From: RGIG8775 sp045612185
GTDB taxonomy: Bacteria > Bacillota > Clostridia > Oscillospirales > CAG-272
Assembly (NCBI GenBank): GCA_045612185.1
Contig: JAZKYO010000056.1
Location: 1-33,916 of the forward strand
Direction of reading: 5' to 3'
DNA length: 33,916 nt
Below are positions 14,354-22,659 of the stretch, piece by piece (the first letter of the stretch is position 1; every line of letters begins with the position of its first letter). The notes below the pieces were generated by a model. It ran no database searches. It was not told where the DNA came from and worked only from the letters and a program-made list of their open reading frames with translations. Both the position numbers and the translations under genes were made by a program.

Positions 14354-16744
14354 ATGGAAAATAACGAAAAAAACATTCAAACGCTTGAATTTGATAAGGT
14401 GCGTCAACTGCTTGCCGAATGTGCCGCCACCGAGGGCGCAAAGGAGTGCGCGCTAACGCTTGCGCCGTCGGTTTATCCAGAGGAAATACTGCGTAGGTTG
14501 AGAAGAACCACAGATTCCCGAAGGCTTATCGATATAAAGGGTATGCCGTCTTTCGGTCTGGTTGCCGATGTTACGGATACTTGCGACAGAGCGGAAAAAG
14601 GCGCAACCTTAAGCGCAAGAGAGCTTCTTGACGTGGGAAACGTGCTTAGAACCTCGCGCTCGCTTCTCGAGTATATACGCACCAATAAGCTGTTTGATAC
14701 ATCGCTTGACGAAATTTTTGAACGGCTTATCCCAAACAAAAATCTTGAGGACAGAATATATCGCTCGATTATTTCTGAGGAAATGATTCCCGACGAGGCA
14801 AGCAGAGAACTTGGAGATATAAGACGAAAAATCAGAATAGCGGGAAACCGAGTAAAGGAAACTTTGCAGAAATATATCGCAGGTGGCTCTTATTCAAAAT
14901 ATCTTCAGGAAAATATAGTGACCCTAAAAAACGGACGCTACGTTATCCCCGTAAAAATCGAGTACAAAAATGAGATAAAGGGTCTTATTCACGACACGTC
15001 GGCGTCGGGTTCTACTATATTCGTCGAGCCGTCGGGTGTGGTAGATGCCAATAACGAAATCAGAATTCTCGAAACCAAAGAAGAACGCGAAATCGAAAAA
15101 ATACTTCGCGAAATGTCCGCTGATGTTGCAACCTACAGTTCGGCAATAAAGCTTAATTATCTTAACATTACCGAGCTTGCGTTTGTGTTTGCGTGCGGTA
15201 GACTTTCCGAAAAGATGGACGCCTGCGCACCGATGATTTCGGGCGACAGAACGCTTAATCTTATCCGCGCAAGACACCCACTAATAGAAAAAGAAAAGGT
15301 GGTTCCCGTAAATATTTCAATGGGGGACGGCTACGATACGCTGGTTATTACCGGACCTAATACAGGAGGTAAAACAGTTTCGCTTAAAACTGTGGGACTG
15401 TTCGCGCTTATGGCACAGTCCGGACTTCATATACCCGCCGAGGAGCGATCGTCGGTTTGTATCTTCGATAATATTCTTGTGGATATCGGAGATGAGCAGA
15501 GTATAGAGCAGTCGTTGTCAACCTTCAGCTCGCATATGGTGAATATAGTCACTATGCTTGGGCAGGTAGGGAACCGTTCGCTTGTGCTTTTTGACGAGCT
15601 TGGCGGAGGAACAGACCCAATAGAGGGGGCGGCGCTTGCTGTATCTATTATCGAATACGTGAGAAGCAAGGGCGCAATGTGCCTTGCTACCACTCACTAC
15701 TCAGAGCTGAAGGCGTACGCGCTTGATACCGAGGGCGTTTGCAACGCCTCTTGCGAGTTTGACGTAGAGACGCTGAAACCTACCTACAAGCTTGTAATAG
15801 GAACACCCGGTAAGTCCAACGCCTTTGCTATTTCATCAAAGCTTGGGCTTCCTACGGAGATAATTGACAGAGCCAAGGATTACGTAAGCTCGGATAATAA
15901 ACGCTTTGAGGATATTATCGAAAAGCTTGAGTCAAGCCGAGTTCAAATGGAAAAGCTCAGGGAAGAAGCGGATAAGCTGAAAAGCGACTACGAGCGCTTT
16001 AAAACCGAGTCCGAGAAAATTATTGACCGAAAGCTTCGCGAAGCCGAGGAAACACTTGAAAAAGCGAGGTCAAAAGCCGCGGGAATGGTGGAAAGCGCCA
16101 AAGCTTCAAGCGAATTTATTTTCGATCAGCTTGAAAAAGTTAAGAAAAAGCAGGAGTCGGAAAACTTTGGCAGTGAGCTTGAAAGAACGAGAAAAGCCGT
16201 CAGAGAGCATATCAGAGCCAACGACGATAAATATAATCCCGTTGACGAAAAGCAAAACGAGAATTACGTTCTTCCAAGAACTCTCCGTAAGGGAGATACC
16301 GTGTTTATAGTCAATATAGGCAAAGAGGGCGTTTTGCTTGAGGACCCCGACAGAAGCGGCAACGTTATGGTTCAGGCGGGAATAATCAAAACAAGGACAA
16401 AGCTTAAGAACCTCCGCCTTGTGGAACAAACACCGCAGTTTGTCGATAAAAACGGCAAAAAAGCCGATGCGGGCAGCTATAAGGCAACTGTCAGACGCGA
16501 TTGTGTGGACGAAATAGACCTGCGCGGAATGACGGGTGACGAGGCGTGGCTCGCGGTTGACAAATACCTTGACGAGGCAATGCTGACGGGCTTTAATACG
16601 GTGAGACTGATTCACGGTAAGGGAACGGGAGCGCTAAAAACTGCGCTTTGGCAGTACCTTAAAGGTGACAGAAGAATAGCAAGCTTCCGTATCGGAAGAT
16701 ACGGAGAGGGCGACGGCGGCGTAACGGTTGTCGAATTAAAATAA
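14354..16744 (+). CDS. mutS2: Endonuclease MutS2
   Basis: MutS2 is a MutS-like ATPase with a nuclease tail, linked to suppression of recombination and to rescue of collided ribosomes. The 796-residue protein has the core/clamp region, Walker A GPNTGGKT at 334-341, Walker B LVLFDELGGGTDP, a coiled-coil rich in Glu, Lys and Arg (about 515-640), and a C-terminal Smr domain from about 717 with DLRGMTGDEA and the catalytic-type HGKGTG. All parts are intact. The start has no clear Shine-Dalgarno within 5-12 nt; AAAGGA lies about 20 nt upstream, so translation may depend on ribosomes ending recO. Confidence 0.96.
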   Translation: MENNEKNIQTLEFDKVRQLLAECAATEGAKECALTLAPSVYPEEILRRLRRTTDSRRLIDIKGMPSFGLVADVTDTCDRAEKGATLSARELLDVGNVLRTSRSLLEYIRTNKLFDTSLDEIFERLIPNKNLEDRIYRSIISEEMIPDEASRELGDIRRKIRIAGNRVKETLQKYIAGGSYSKYLQENIVTLKNGRYVIPVKIEYKNEIKGLIHDTSASGSTIFVEPSGVVDANNEIRILETKEEREIEKILREMSADVATYSSAIKLNYLNITELAFVFACGRLSEKMDACAPMISGDRTLNLIRARHPLIEKEKVVPVNISMGDGYDTLVITGPNTGGKTVSLKTVGLFALMAQSGLHIPAEERSSVCIFDNILVDIGDEQSIEQSLSTFSSHMVNIVTMLGQVGNRSLVLFDELGGGTDPIEGAALAVSIIEYVRSKGAMCLATTHYSELKAYALDTEGVCNASCEFDVETLKPTYKLVIGTPGKSNAFAISSKLGLPTEIIDRAKDYVSSDNKRFEDIIEKLESSRVQMEKLREEADKLKSDYERFKTESEKIIDRKLREAEETLEKARSKAAGMVESAKASSEFIFDQLEKVKKKQESENFGSELERTRKAVREHIRANDDKYNPVDEKQNENYVLPRTLRKGDTVFIVNIGKEGVLLEDPDRSGNVMVQAGIIKTRTKLKNLRLVEQTPQFVDKNGKKADAGSYKATVRRDCVDEIDLRGMTGDEAWLAVDKYLDEAMLTGFNTVRLIHGKGTGALKTALWQYLKGDRRIASFRIGRYGEGDGGVTVVELK

Positions 16745-16779
16745 TTTATAAATTTATTTAAATAAGGAAGGTACAAAAA

Positions 16780-18258
16780 ATGAAAACATTGAAAATGCTT
16801 GCAATAGACCTTGGCGCGTCAAGCGGAAGAGGTATAGTAGGTAGCTTTGACGGTAAGAAGCTTGATCTTGTGGAAAACCACAGATTTGCCAATGAACCCG
16901 TAAACGTAGCGGGAAGATTTACTTGGGATATTCTTCGTATATTCCATGAAATAAAAAACTCTATAAGACAGACGGTTCTTGACAAGGACAACGTAAAAAG
17001 TGTAGGTATCGACACTTGGGGCGTTGACTACGGTTTTATCGATAAGCACGGCAGACTTCTTTCCAATCCTACTCATTACAGAGATACGAGAACCGACGGA
17101 ATAACAGATTACGTAAGTAAGTTTGTTCCTATCGACGATATATACGCGGTTACGGGTACTCAGACCATCGATTTTAATACAATTTTCCAGCTTGCGTCCG
17201 AGCTTCGTGATAATCCCGAGCTTGTGGAGATAGCAGATAAAATGCTGTTTATCCCCGACCTTCTTGACTACTTCCTTACGGGTAAAGCGTCCACAGAATA
17301 TACCGTAGCTTCCACAGGTGAGCTTCTTGACGCGGCAAAGCGTGACTATGCGTGGGAAATCATTGATAAACTCGGTATTCCTCGCAGACTGTTTTGTGAA
17401 ATCGTACAGCCCGCGTCTTACGTTGGTAAGCTTCTTCCTCAGATTATCGAGGAGGTTGGTCAGACCGACCTTGACGTAGTAAAGGTTGCCGCTCACGATA
17501 CAGCAAGCGCCGTTCTTGCAGTGCCCGCAAAGAGTGATAAGTTTATCTACATAAGCAGCGGTACTTGGTCGCTCATGGGTACAGAGCTTAAAGAGCCTCT
17601 CATTAATGCCGATACCTGTCGTCTTAACTATACAAATGAGGGCGGCGCGGAGAATACCATTCGTTTCCTTAAAAATATTATGGGTCTTTGGATTCTTCAG
17701 GAGTCGAGACGTCAATGGAAACGAGAGGGTAAGGATTATAGCTTTGGCGACCTTGCCGTTATGGCAAAGAGCGCCGCGCCCTACCGCTCAATAATCAACC
17801 CCGACGATAAGCTTTTCGCAACCCCCGGAAATATGCCTAAGCGTATTGCTGAGTATTGCCAAAAGACAGGTCAGCCCGTACCCCAAAGCGAAGGCGAGTT
17901 TGTTCGTTGTATTCTCGATAGCCTTTCTATGCGTTACAGAGCTACTGTTGAGAATATTGCAGAGCTTACGGGCGATAAGGCTACAGCTATCAATATCGTT
18001 GGCGGCGGAACTCAGGATAAATTGCTTTGCCAGCTTACGGCAGATGCTTGCGGACTTGACGTTGTGGCAGGTCCTGTTGAGGCAACCGCAATCGGAAATA
18101 TATGTGTTCAGGCAATCGCCGCAGGCGAGCTTGCAAATATGAAGGAAGCTCGTGAGGTGGTGGCTGACTCCTTCGACGTAGAGTATTATTCGCCCAATCA
18201 GTCAGTAAAGACCGCGGTTGACGAAGCGTACGGAAAATTCTGCGCTCTCACAAAATAA
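16780..18258 (+). CDS. rhaB: Rhamnulokinase-type sugar kinase (FGGY family)
   Basis: The enzyme phosphorylates a ketose, L-rhamnulose in the best-matching family, with ATP. The 492-residue protein has the N-terminal DLGASSGRG phosphate loop, DTWGVDYGFID, the catalytic-region AAHDTASAVLAVPA, ISSGTWSLMGTE and the rhamnulokinase-like NEGGAENTIRFLKNIMGLWILQE, then the second nucleotide motif NIVGGGTQDKLLCQLTADA. AGGAAGG stands before the ATG. No isomerase, aldolase or regulator for rhamnose lies nearby. The gene follows mutS2 after 35 bp and is followed by a transporter one base after its stop codon, so the two form a unit. Fuculokinase or another FGGY activity cannot be excluded. Confidence 0.88.
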   Translation: MKTLKMLAIDLGASSGRGIVGSFDGKKLDLVENHRFANEPVNVAGRFTWDILRIFHEIKNSIRQTVLDKDNVKSVGIDTWGVDYGFIDKHGRLLSNPTHYRDTRTDGITDYVSKFVPIDDIYAVTGTQTIDFNTIFQLASELRDNPELVEIADKMLFIPDLLDYFLTGKASTEYTVASTGELLDAAKRDYAWEIIDKLGIPRRLFCEIVQPASYVGKLLPQIIEEVGQTDLDVVKVAAHDTASAVLAVPAKSDKFIYISSGTWSLMGTELKEPLINADTCRLNYTNEGGAENTIRFLKNIMGLWILQESRRQWKREGKDYSFGDLAVMAKSAAPYRSIINPDDKLFATPGNMPKRIAEYCQKTGQPVPQSEGEFVRCILDSLSMRYRATVENIAELTGDKATAINIVGGGTQDKLLCQLTADACGLDVVAGPVEATAIGNICVQAIAAGELANMKEAREVVADSFDVEYYSPNQSVKTAVDEAYGKFCALTK

Positions 18259-18259
18259 A

Positions 18260-19222
18260 ATGCTCGGTAATCTTATTTTCAGTATAAACGCAATCCTCCC
18301 GGTGTTCATTATGGTAATACTGGGATGGTTGCTTAAAAACAAAAACTTCCTTCCGGAAAGCTTTTTCAGCCTCGCGGATAAATTTGTGTTTAAAATAGCC
18401 CTTCCTTGTAACCTGTTTATAAGTGTTTTGGGAGGCGATGCGGCACAGCTTAAACAGTATTTTCCGCTTATGGGCTTTATACTTGTGGGAATAAGCTTGT
18501 TTTTCCTGCTTGCTTGGGCTGTCGTTCCGATTTTTCTTAAGGATAACGCCAAACGCGGAGCTTTTATTCAGGGAGTTTACAGGGGTAATTTTGCTATACT
18601 CGGACTACCTATTGCCGAGAATCTTTTTCCGTCGGTGGGAGGTACTACCGTAGCCGTGGTTATGCCTGTGGCTATCGTGGCTGTGAATGTTTTTGCGGTG
18701 ATAATTCTCACCGTTTACGCACCGTCGGATATCAAAAAGTCTCCGCTTCAAACCGCAAAGGATATCTGCCTTTCAATAGTTAAAAATCCACTTATAATAA
18801 GCTGTGTCCTTGGTTTGGTGTTTATGGTTTGCGGAATCAAGCTTCCCACTTTTGCTACCAAAACCATAACCGAGCTTTCGGATACCGTGTTTGCTCTCGC
18901 CCTTATGAGCCTTGGCGCTGAGTTTTCTTTTGAGGCGCTTAGGGGTAGGGTAGGAACTTCGCTTGTCGGTGCGATTATCAAGACCGCGGTGCTGCCTTTG
19001 GCGGCGGTTTCTGTGGCGGTTGCGCTTGGATTTAGAAGCGTGGAGCTTGGCGTTATTCTTATTTTCTTCGGTGCACCCACAGCGGTAAGTAGTTATATTA
19101 TGGCAAAAAACATGAAAAGCGACCATGAAATGGCAAGTCAGATACTTCTCATTTCTACCTTGATGTGTATGTTTACTCTTTTTGTTGGAATATTTGTTCT
19201 CAAATCTTTCAAACTTATATAG
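18260..19222 (+). CDS. AEC-family (auxin efflux carrier-like) permease
   Basis: A 320-residue membrane protein with about ten helices in two halves. The start MLGNLIFSINAILPVFIMVILGWLLKN, the RGNFAILGLPIAENLF segment near the middle of the first half and the late GAPTAVSSYIMAKNM are typical of the AEC family, which in bacteria moves malate and other organic acids. The ATG lies one nucleotide after the kinase stop (TAA-A-ATG) with no close ribosome site, so it relies on coupling. Co-expression with the sugar kinase suggests transport of a sugar acid or a fermentation product; this is inference. Confidence 0.88.
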   Translation: MLGNLIFSINAILPVFIMVILGWLLKNKNFLPESFFSLADKFVFKIALPCNLFISVLGGDAAQLKQYFPLMGFILVGISLFFLLAWAVVPIFLKDNAKRGAFIQGVYRGNFAILGLPIAENLFPSVGGTTVAVVMPVAIVAVNVFAVIILTVYAPSDIKKSPLQTAKDICLSIVKNPLIISCVLGLVFMVCGIKLPTFATKTITELSDTVFALALMSLGAEFSFEALRGRVGTSLVGAIIKTAVLPLAAVSVAVALGFRSVELGVILIFFGAPTAVSSYIMAKNMKSDHEMASQILLISTLMCMFTLFVGIFVLKSFKLI

Positions 19223-19235
19223 GAAAAGTAAACAT

Positions 19236-19252
19236 AAAAGCCGTGCTTTTTT
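19236..19252 (+). terminator. Weak candidate terminator after the AEC permease
   Basis: AAAAGC and GCTTTT pair around CGT and are followed by TT. The stem is short and AT-rich, so read-through into the prs region is possible. Confidence 0.4.
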
Positions 19253-19303
19253 GTATGAAAATCACAAAAAGCAGAAAAAGGCTTAAAAAAATCGAAAAAA
19301 GGC

Positions 19304-19332
19304 TTTTCAAACGCGCTTATTTGTGTTATAAT
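19304..19332 (+). promoter_or_regulatory. Promoter of prs
   Basis: TTTTCA (19304-19309), a 17-bp spacer and TATAAT (19327-19332) with an upstream TGT, an extended -10. The leader to the ATG is about 47 nt. Confidence 0.7.
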
Positions 19333-19385
19333 GATATGTAAAATTTTATTATACACAAAAGAATATTAAAAATACGGAGGATTTT

Positions 19386-20525
19386 ATGAGAGAAACTCTT
19401 TTTGGTGAATTGAGCGTTATCGGAATGAAAGGTTGCGAGCAGTTTGTATCGCAGGTTGACTACTATCTGAAGGAGTGGAGAAATCACGGAGACGGTCATA
19501 CCTTCACGGTTTCCGCTGAGTGTCCCAGATTCGGTACCGGCGAGGCTAAGGGTATGCTTCACGAGTCGCTTCGCGGACATGACGTGTATATCATTGCCGA
19601 CGTATTCAACTACGGCGTAACTTATAAGATGTACGGTCAGACTGTTCCCATGAGCCCCGACGATCACTACGCTGATCTTAAGCGTATTATCGCTGCTATT
19701 GAGGGTAAGGCAAGACGTGTGTCGGTAATTATGCCCATGCTTTACGAGGGCAGACAGCATAAGCGCTCGTCCAGAGAGTCGCTTGACTGCGCTCTTATGC
19801 TTCAGGAACTCGTGGCAATGGGTGTGTCCAATATTCTTACTTTTGACGCTCACGACCCCCGCGTTCAGAATGCTATTCCGCTTAGCGGATTTGATGACGT
19901 GCGCCCCGCTTATCAAATGATAAAGGCGCTTATTCGTAACGTTCCGGATATTGTTCTTGATAAAGAGAATCTTATGATAATCTCCCCCGATGAAGGCGCA
20001 ATGGGCCGTTGCATGTACTATTCTTCGGTTCTTGGCATAGATATCGGTATGTTCTACAAGAGACGTAACTACGCGGTTGTAGTAAACGGAAAGAACCCTG
20101 TTGAGGCTCACGAGTACCTCGGAAGAGACCTTACCGGTAAGGACGTAATTATCGTTGACGATATGATAGCTTCGGGCGACTCGCTCCTTGACGTTGCCGT
20201 ACAGCTTAAAGAAAAGGGCGTAAAGAGAATATTCAACTTTGCAACCTTCGGACTCTTTACAGAAGGACTTGAAAAGTTTGATAAGGCGTATAAGGACGGC
20301 ACTATAGACCGTATCTTCACCACAAACCTTGTTTACCGTACACCCGAGCTTCTCTCTAAGGAGTGGTACGGTGAGGTTAATATGTGCAAGTACGTTGCAT
20401 ATATGATTGATACGCTTAACCATGACCACTCTATCAGCGGACTTCTTAACCCCGTGCAGAGAATACATAATATCGTTGAAAAGCACAGATCGGGTCAGAA
20501 CGGCCAGATTAAAATGGATATATAA
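19386..20525 (+). CDS. prs: Ribose-phosphate pyrophosphokinase (PRPP synthetase), long form
   Basis: The enzyme makes PRPP from ribose 5-phosphate and ATP, for nucleotide, His and Trp synthesis. Key motifs are DAHDPR (metal/ATP region), SPDEGAMGR and the PRPP-binding loop VDDMIASGDSL. At 379 residues it is longer than the usual 310-320: the N-terminal half carries an added lead (QFVSQVDYYLKEWRNHGDGHTF) and the C-terminus continues about 50 residues past the usual end (YVAYMIDTLNHDHSISGLLNP). Similar long forms occur in Clostridia as far as I recall. CGGAGG stands 7 nt before the ATG. It is a single-gene transcript with its own promoter and a strong terminator. Confidence 0.93.
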   Translation: MRETLFGELSVIGMKGCEQFVSQVDYYLKEWRNHGDGHTFTVSAECPRFGTGEAKGMLHESLRGHDVYIIADVFNYGVTYKMYGQTVPMSPDDHYADLKRIIAAIEGKARRVSVIMPMLYEGRQHKRSSRESLDCALMLQELVAMGVSNILTFDAHDPRVQNAIPLSGFDDVRPAYQMIKALIRNVPDIVLDKENLMIISPDEGAMGRCMYYSSVLGIDIGMFYKRRNYAVVVNGKNPVEAHEYLGRDLTGKDVIIVDDMIASGDSLLDVAVQLKEKGVKRIFNFATFGLFTEGLEKFDKAYKDGTIDRIFTTNLVYRTPELLSKEWYGEVNMCKYVAYMIDTLNHDHSISGLLNPVQRIHNIVEKHRSGQNGQIKMDI

Positions 20526-20532
20526 AATTTTT

Positions 20533-20565
20533 AAAAACACTCGCAAAAAAATTGCGAGTGTTTTT
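20533..20565 (+). terminator. Strong intrinsic terminator of prs
   Basis: A 14-bp stem (20533-20546 with 20552-20565; core ACTCGCAA/TTGCGAGT) around five A, with a T-run, 7 nt past the stop codon. Confidence 0.92.
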
Positions 20566-20634
20566 TTAGATTTAATACTTTGTTCATATGTATGGTGTAT
20601 AATTATTTTGTATGTTTGTATCAGGAGGTGCAAT

Positions 20635-21603
20635 TTGAAAAACTCAAAATCTTGTAATATAAAAACGTCCATAGGCGGTCAGGCACTTATAGAGGGCGTA
20701 ATGATGCGCGGTCCGCAAAAGACCGCCATGGCAGTCAGAAATCCCGAGGGCGAAATAGTCCTTGAACAGTGGGAAAACGAAACCAAAAAGAAGAACGCCT
20801 TTTTCAAGCTTCCCATAATCCGCGGCGTGTTCAACTTTATAGAGTCTATGAAATTCGGCTATAAATGCCTTATGCGCTCGGCTGAAATCGCGGGACTTGA
20901 GGAAATAGAAAAAGAGGAAAAGGAAAAAGCCGAAAAGGAGGGCAAAAAGAGTCACAGCGAGTTCTGGATGAATTTTGCCATGGTAATAGCCTCTGTTCTT
21001 GGCATCGTGCTTGCGCTCTTTCTGTTTATCGCGTTGCCTACTCTTATTTATTCGCTGATTTGTAAAATAAGCCCCAACGATATTTTCGATGAATCAAACC
21101 GATACCTTAAATCGGCGTTTGAAGGCGTGCTTAAGGTGGTTATTTTGGTGGGATATATGGCAGCGATTTCATTGATGAAGGATATAAGACGAACCTTTAT
21201 GTTCCACGGCGCGGAGCATAAAACAATTTTCTGCTATGAAAGCGGAGAAGAGCTTACAGTTGAAAATGTCAAAAAGCAGAAGCGCTTCCACCCAAGATGC
21301 GGCACGTCCTTCCTTATCCTTATGGTGCTTGTCAGCATACTTATAGGCTTCTTTATTCCGCCCGAGCTTCATACAGCCATAAGAATAGCGATAAAAATAT
21401 TGCTTTTCCCCATAACGATGGGACTTGGCTACGAGCTTATTAAATTTGCCGGAAAACACGATAATATCATCACTAAGATTATTTCAGCTCCCGGTGTCGG
21501 ACTTCAACACCTTACCGTTTTTGAGCCTGATGACGATATGATAGAGTGCGCCATCGCGGCTATGAAGGAAGTAATTCCCGAGGACGGAAGCGATAAAATT
21601 TGA
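20635..21603 (+). CDS. DUF1385 membrane protein (YqhQ-like)
   Basis: The 322-residue protein opens with IGGQALIEGVMMRGP, the signature of DUF1385. Later come FHGAEHKTIFCYE and RFHPRCGTSFL, whose His, Glu and Cys residues are invariant in the family as I know it and suggest a metal site, among about four membrane segments. Members are called predicted metal-dependent enzymes; the reaction is unknown. In Bacillota the gene is often near prfA or rpmE; here it follows prs. The start is TTG at 20635 with AGGAGGTG directly upstream; no ATG in that stretch is usable. A short charged linker (EEIEKEEKEKAEKEGKK) follows the first third. A TATAAT at 20598-20603 may be its -10, but I see no good -35. Confidence 0.9.
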   Translation: MKNSKSCNIKTSIGGQALIEGVMMRGPQKTAMAVRNPEGEIVLEQWENETKKKNAFFKLPIIRGVFNFIESMKFGYKCLMRSAEIAGLEEIEKEEKEKAEKEGKKSHSEFWMNFAMVIASVLGIVLALFLFIALPTLIYSLICKISPNDIFDESNRYLKSAFEGVLKVVILVGYMAAISLMKDIRRTFMFHGAEHKTIFCYESGEELTVENVKKQKRFHPRCGTSFLILMVLVSILIGFFIPPELHTAIRIAIKILLFPITMGLGYELIKFAGKHDNIITKIISAPGVGLQHLTVFEPDDDMIECAIAAMKEVIPEDGSDKI

Positions 21604-21612
21604 TTGAATGTA

Positions 21613-21653
21613 TTGGACCGACTTTTTGCAAACAAAAAGTCGGGTTTGTCCAA
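21613..21653 (+). terminator. Stem-loop after the DUF1385 gene
   Basis: An 11-bp stem CCGACTTTTTG/CAAAAAGTCGG (21618-21628 with 21633-21643) around CAAA, with an outer pair TTGGAC/GTCCAA. The tail is only GTTTG, so it is a weak terminator or an RNA-stabilising hairpin. Confidence 0.5.
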
Positions 21654-21672
21654 CAAAAGTCTAAATCAACCA

Positions 21673-21701
21673 TTGACGAAACGCTCTTTTTGTGGTTAAA
21701 T
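21673..21701 (+). promoter_or_regulatory. Candidate promoter of the AraC-MATE-GH2 cassette
   Basis: TTGACG (21673-21678), a 17-bp spacer and TTAAAT (21696-21701) preceded by TGG (extended -10). A separate TATAAT at 21705-21710 has no matching -35. Confidence 0.5.
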
Positions 21702-21786
21702 AACTATAATGACCGACAAATGCAGAGCGGGGGTGTAAACTATTAAATTCTATTACTTTGATCTTAACCGAATTATAAAGGTTGAT

Positions 21787-22659
21787 TTGTTTAACAAGGA
21801 GCATCTTATTCCTCCCAGACAGCATACCTCGAGGCGAATACAGTGTTATATTATGTATTTTATCACAAGGGGAAGGCTGGGGCTGAAAAATGAAAACGGT
21901 GAGCTGATTCTTAATGAGGGCGACGTATACATATTTGAGCCGGGTGAGATACAAGAGCCGCTTTTTGCCAGCGATTGTGAGTATTTTTACGTTCATTTTG
22001 AAGGTGATACGGTACGCCCCGAAAATCTTGAATATAACGAATACTGCCAATTGATTCAGAGCAGCTATGTTAATTGCTCAAGGGCTGATGCGAGGGGCGT
22101 TGAGAAATACAATTTTCTTAACGCGCGTATAATGAAGAAAACGGAATTGTCCGATAAAAGCTTTTTTTGCTACCTTGCGGACATTTTTGGAAACAACTGT
22201 ATAGGCGTTGGTGACGTCAGTGTTGAAAAAAGGCTGAAAACCTCTTGCGTTCTGGCAGATATATTGCTTAAGCTTGAAAATTTCACGGTGGGCTCGCTTG
22301 GCGAGTGGGGTGTGGGATATTTTAAGGCATATAATACGGTAAACTCCGTAAAAGAATATTTGAATTCCAATTTCTGCGAAGAAATAGACAGTAAGGAGAT
22401 AGAAAGGCGATTTTCCTTCCAATACGATTACGTGAATCGGCTCTTTAAAAGAGTTACTGGGGAAAGTATTATAAAATATAAAAACAGACAGCGCATAGAA
22501 ATGGCAAAGTTTTTGCTTTCCACTACCGAAAAGGATATACAAACGATCTCTGAGGAAATAGGCTTTAAAGATCAGTATTATTTTATTCGGTATTTTAAAA
22601 AAATAATAGGCTATTCACCCGCTCAATTCAGGGCAAAAGAAAAAAACGATGTTTTATAA
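21787..22659 (+). CDS. AraC-family transcriptional regulator with cupin N-domain
   Basis: The C-terminal 100 residues carry two helix-turn-helix motifs of the AraC/XylS type, ending in the typical TISEEIGFKDQYYFIRYFKKIIGYSPAQFR. The N-terminal part is a cupin-like sensor: CYIMYFITRGRLGLKNENGELILNEGDVYIFEPGE. Such regulators usually bind a sugar and switch on the genes next to them, here a MATE exporter and a GH2 glycosidase. The TTG start (AAAGG 5 nt upstream) is conservative: the frame stays open back to 21739, reads like protein (KFYYFDLNRIIKVD) and has a good GGGGGTG site before an ATT codon at 21742, the possible true start. The stop overlaps the MATE start by 11 nt. Confidence 0.88.
   Translation: MFNKEHLIPPRQHTSRRIQCYIMYFITRGRLGLKNENGELILNEGDVYIFEPGEIQEPLFASDCEYFYVHFEGDTVRPENLEYNEYCQLIQSSYVNCSRADARGVEKYNFLNARIMKKTELSDKSFFCYLADIFGNNCIGVGDVSVEKRLKTSCVLADILLKLENFTVGSLGEWGVGYFKAYNTVNSVKEYLNSNFCEEIDSKEIERRFSFQYDYVNRLFKRVTGESIIKYKNRQRIEMAKFLLSTTEKDIQTISEEIGFKDQYYFIRYFKKIIGYSPAQFRAKEKNDVL

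Noticed and set aside
16819..17715. 298-codon minus-strand frame opposite the kinase gene
   Set aside because: Antisense shadow of a full-length FGGY kinase, no ribosome site.
19326..20672. 448-codon minus-strand frame opposite prs
   Set aside because: It is the antisense of a clear PRPP synthetase gene, covers its promoter and terminator, and has Cys/His/Tyr-rich noise without motifs.
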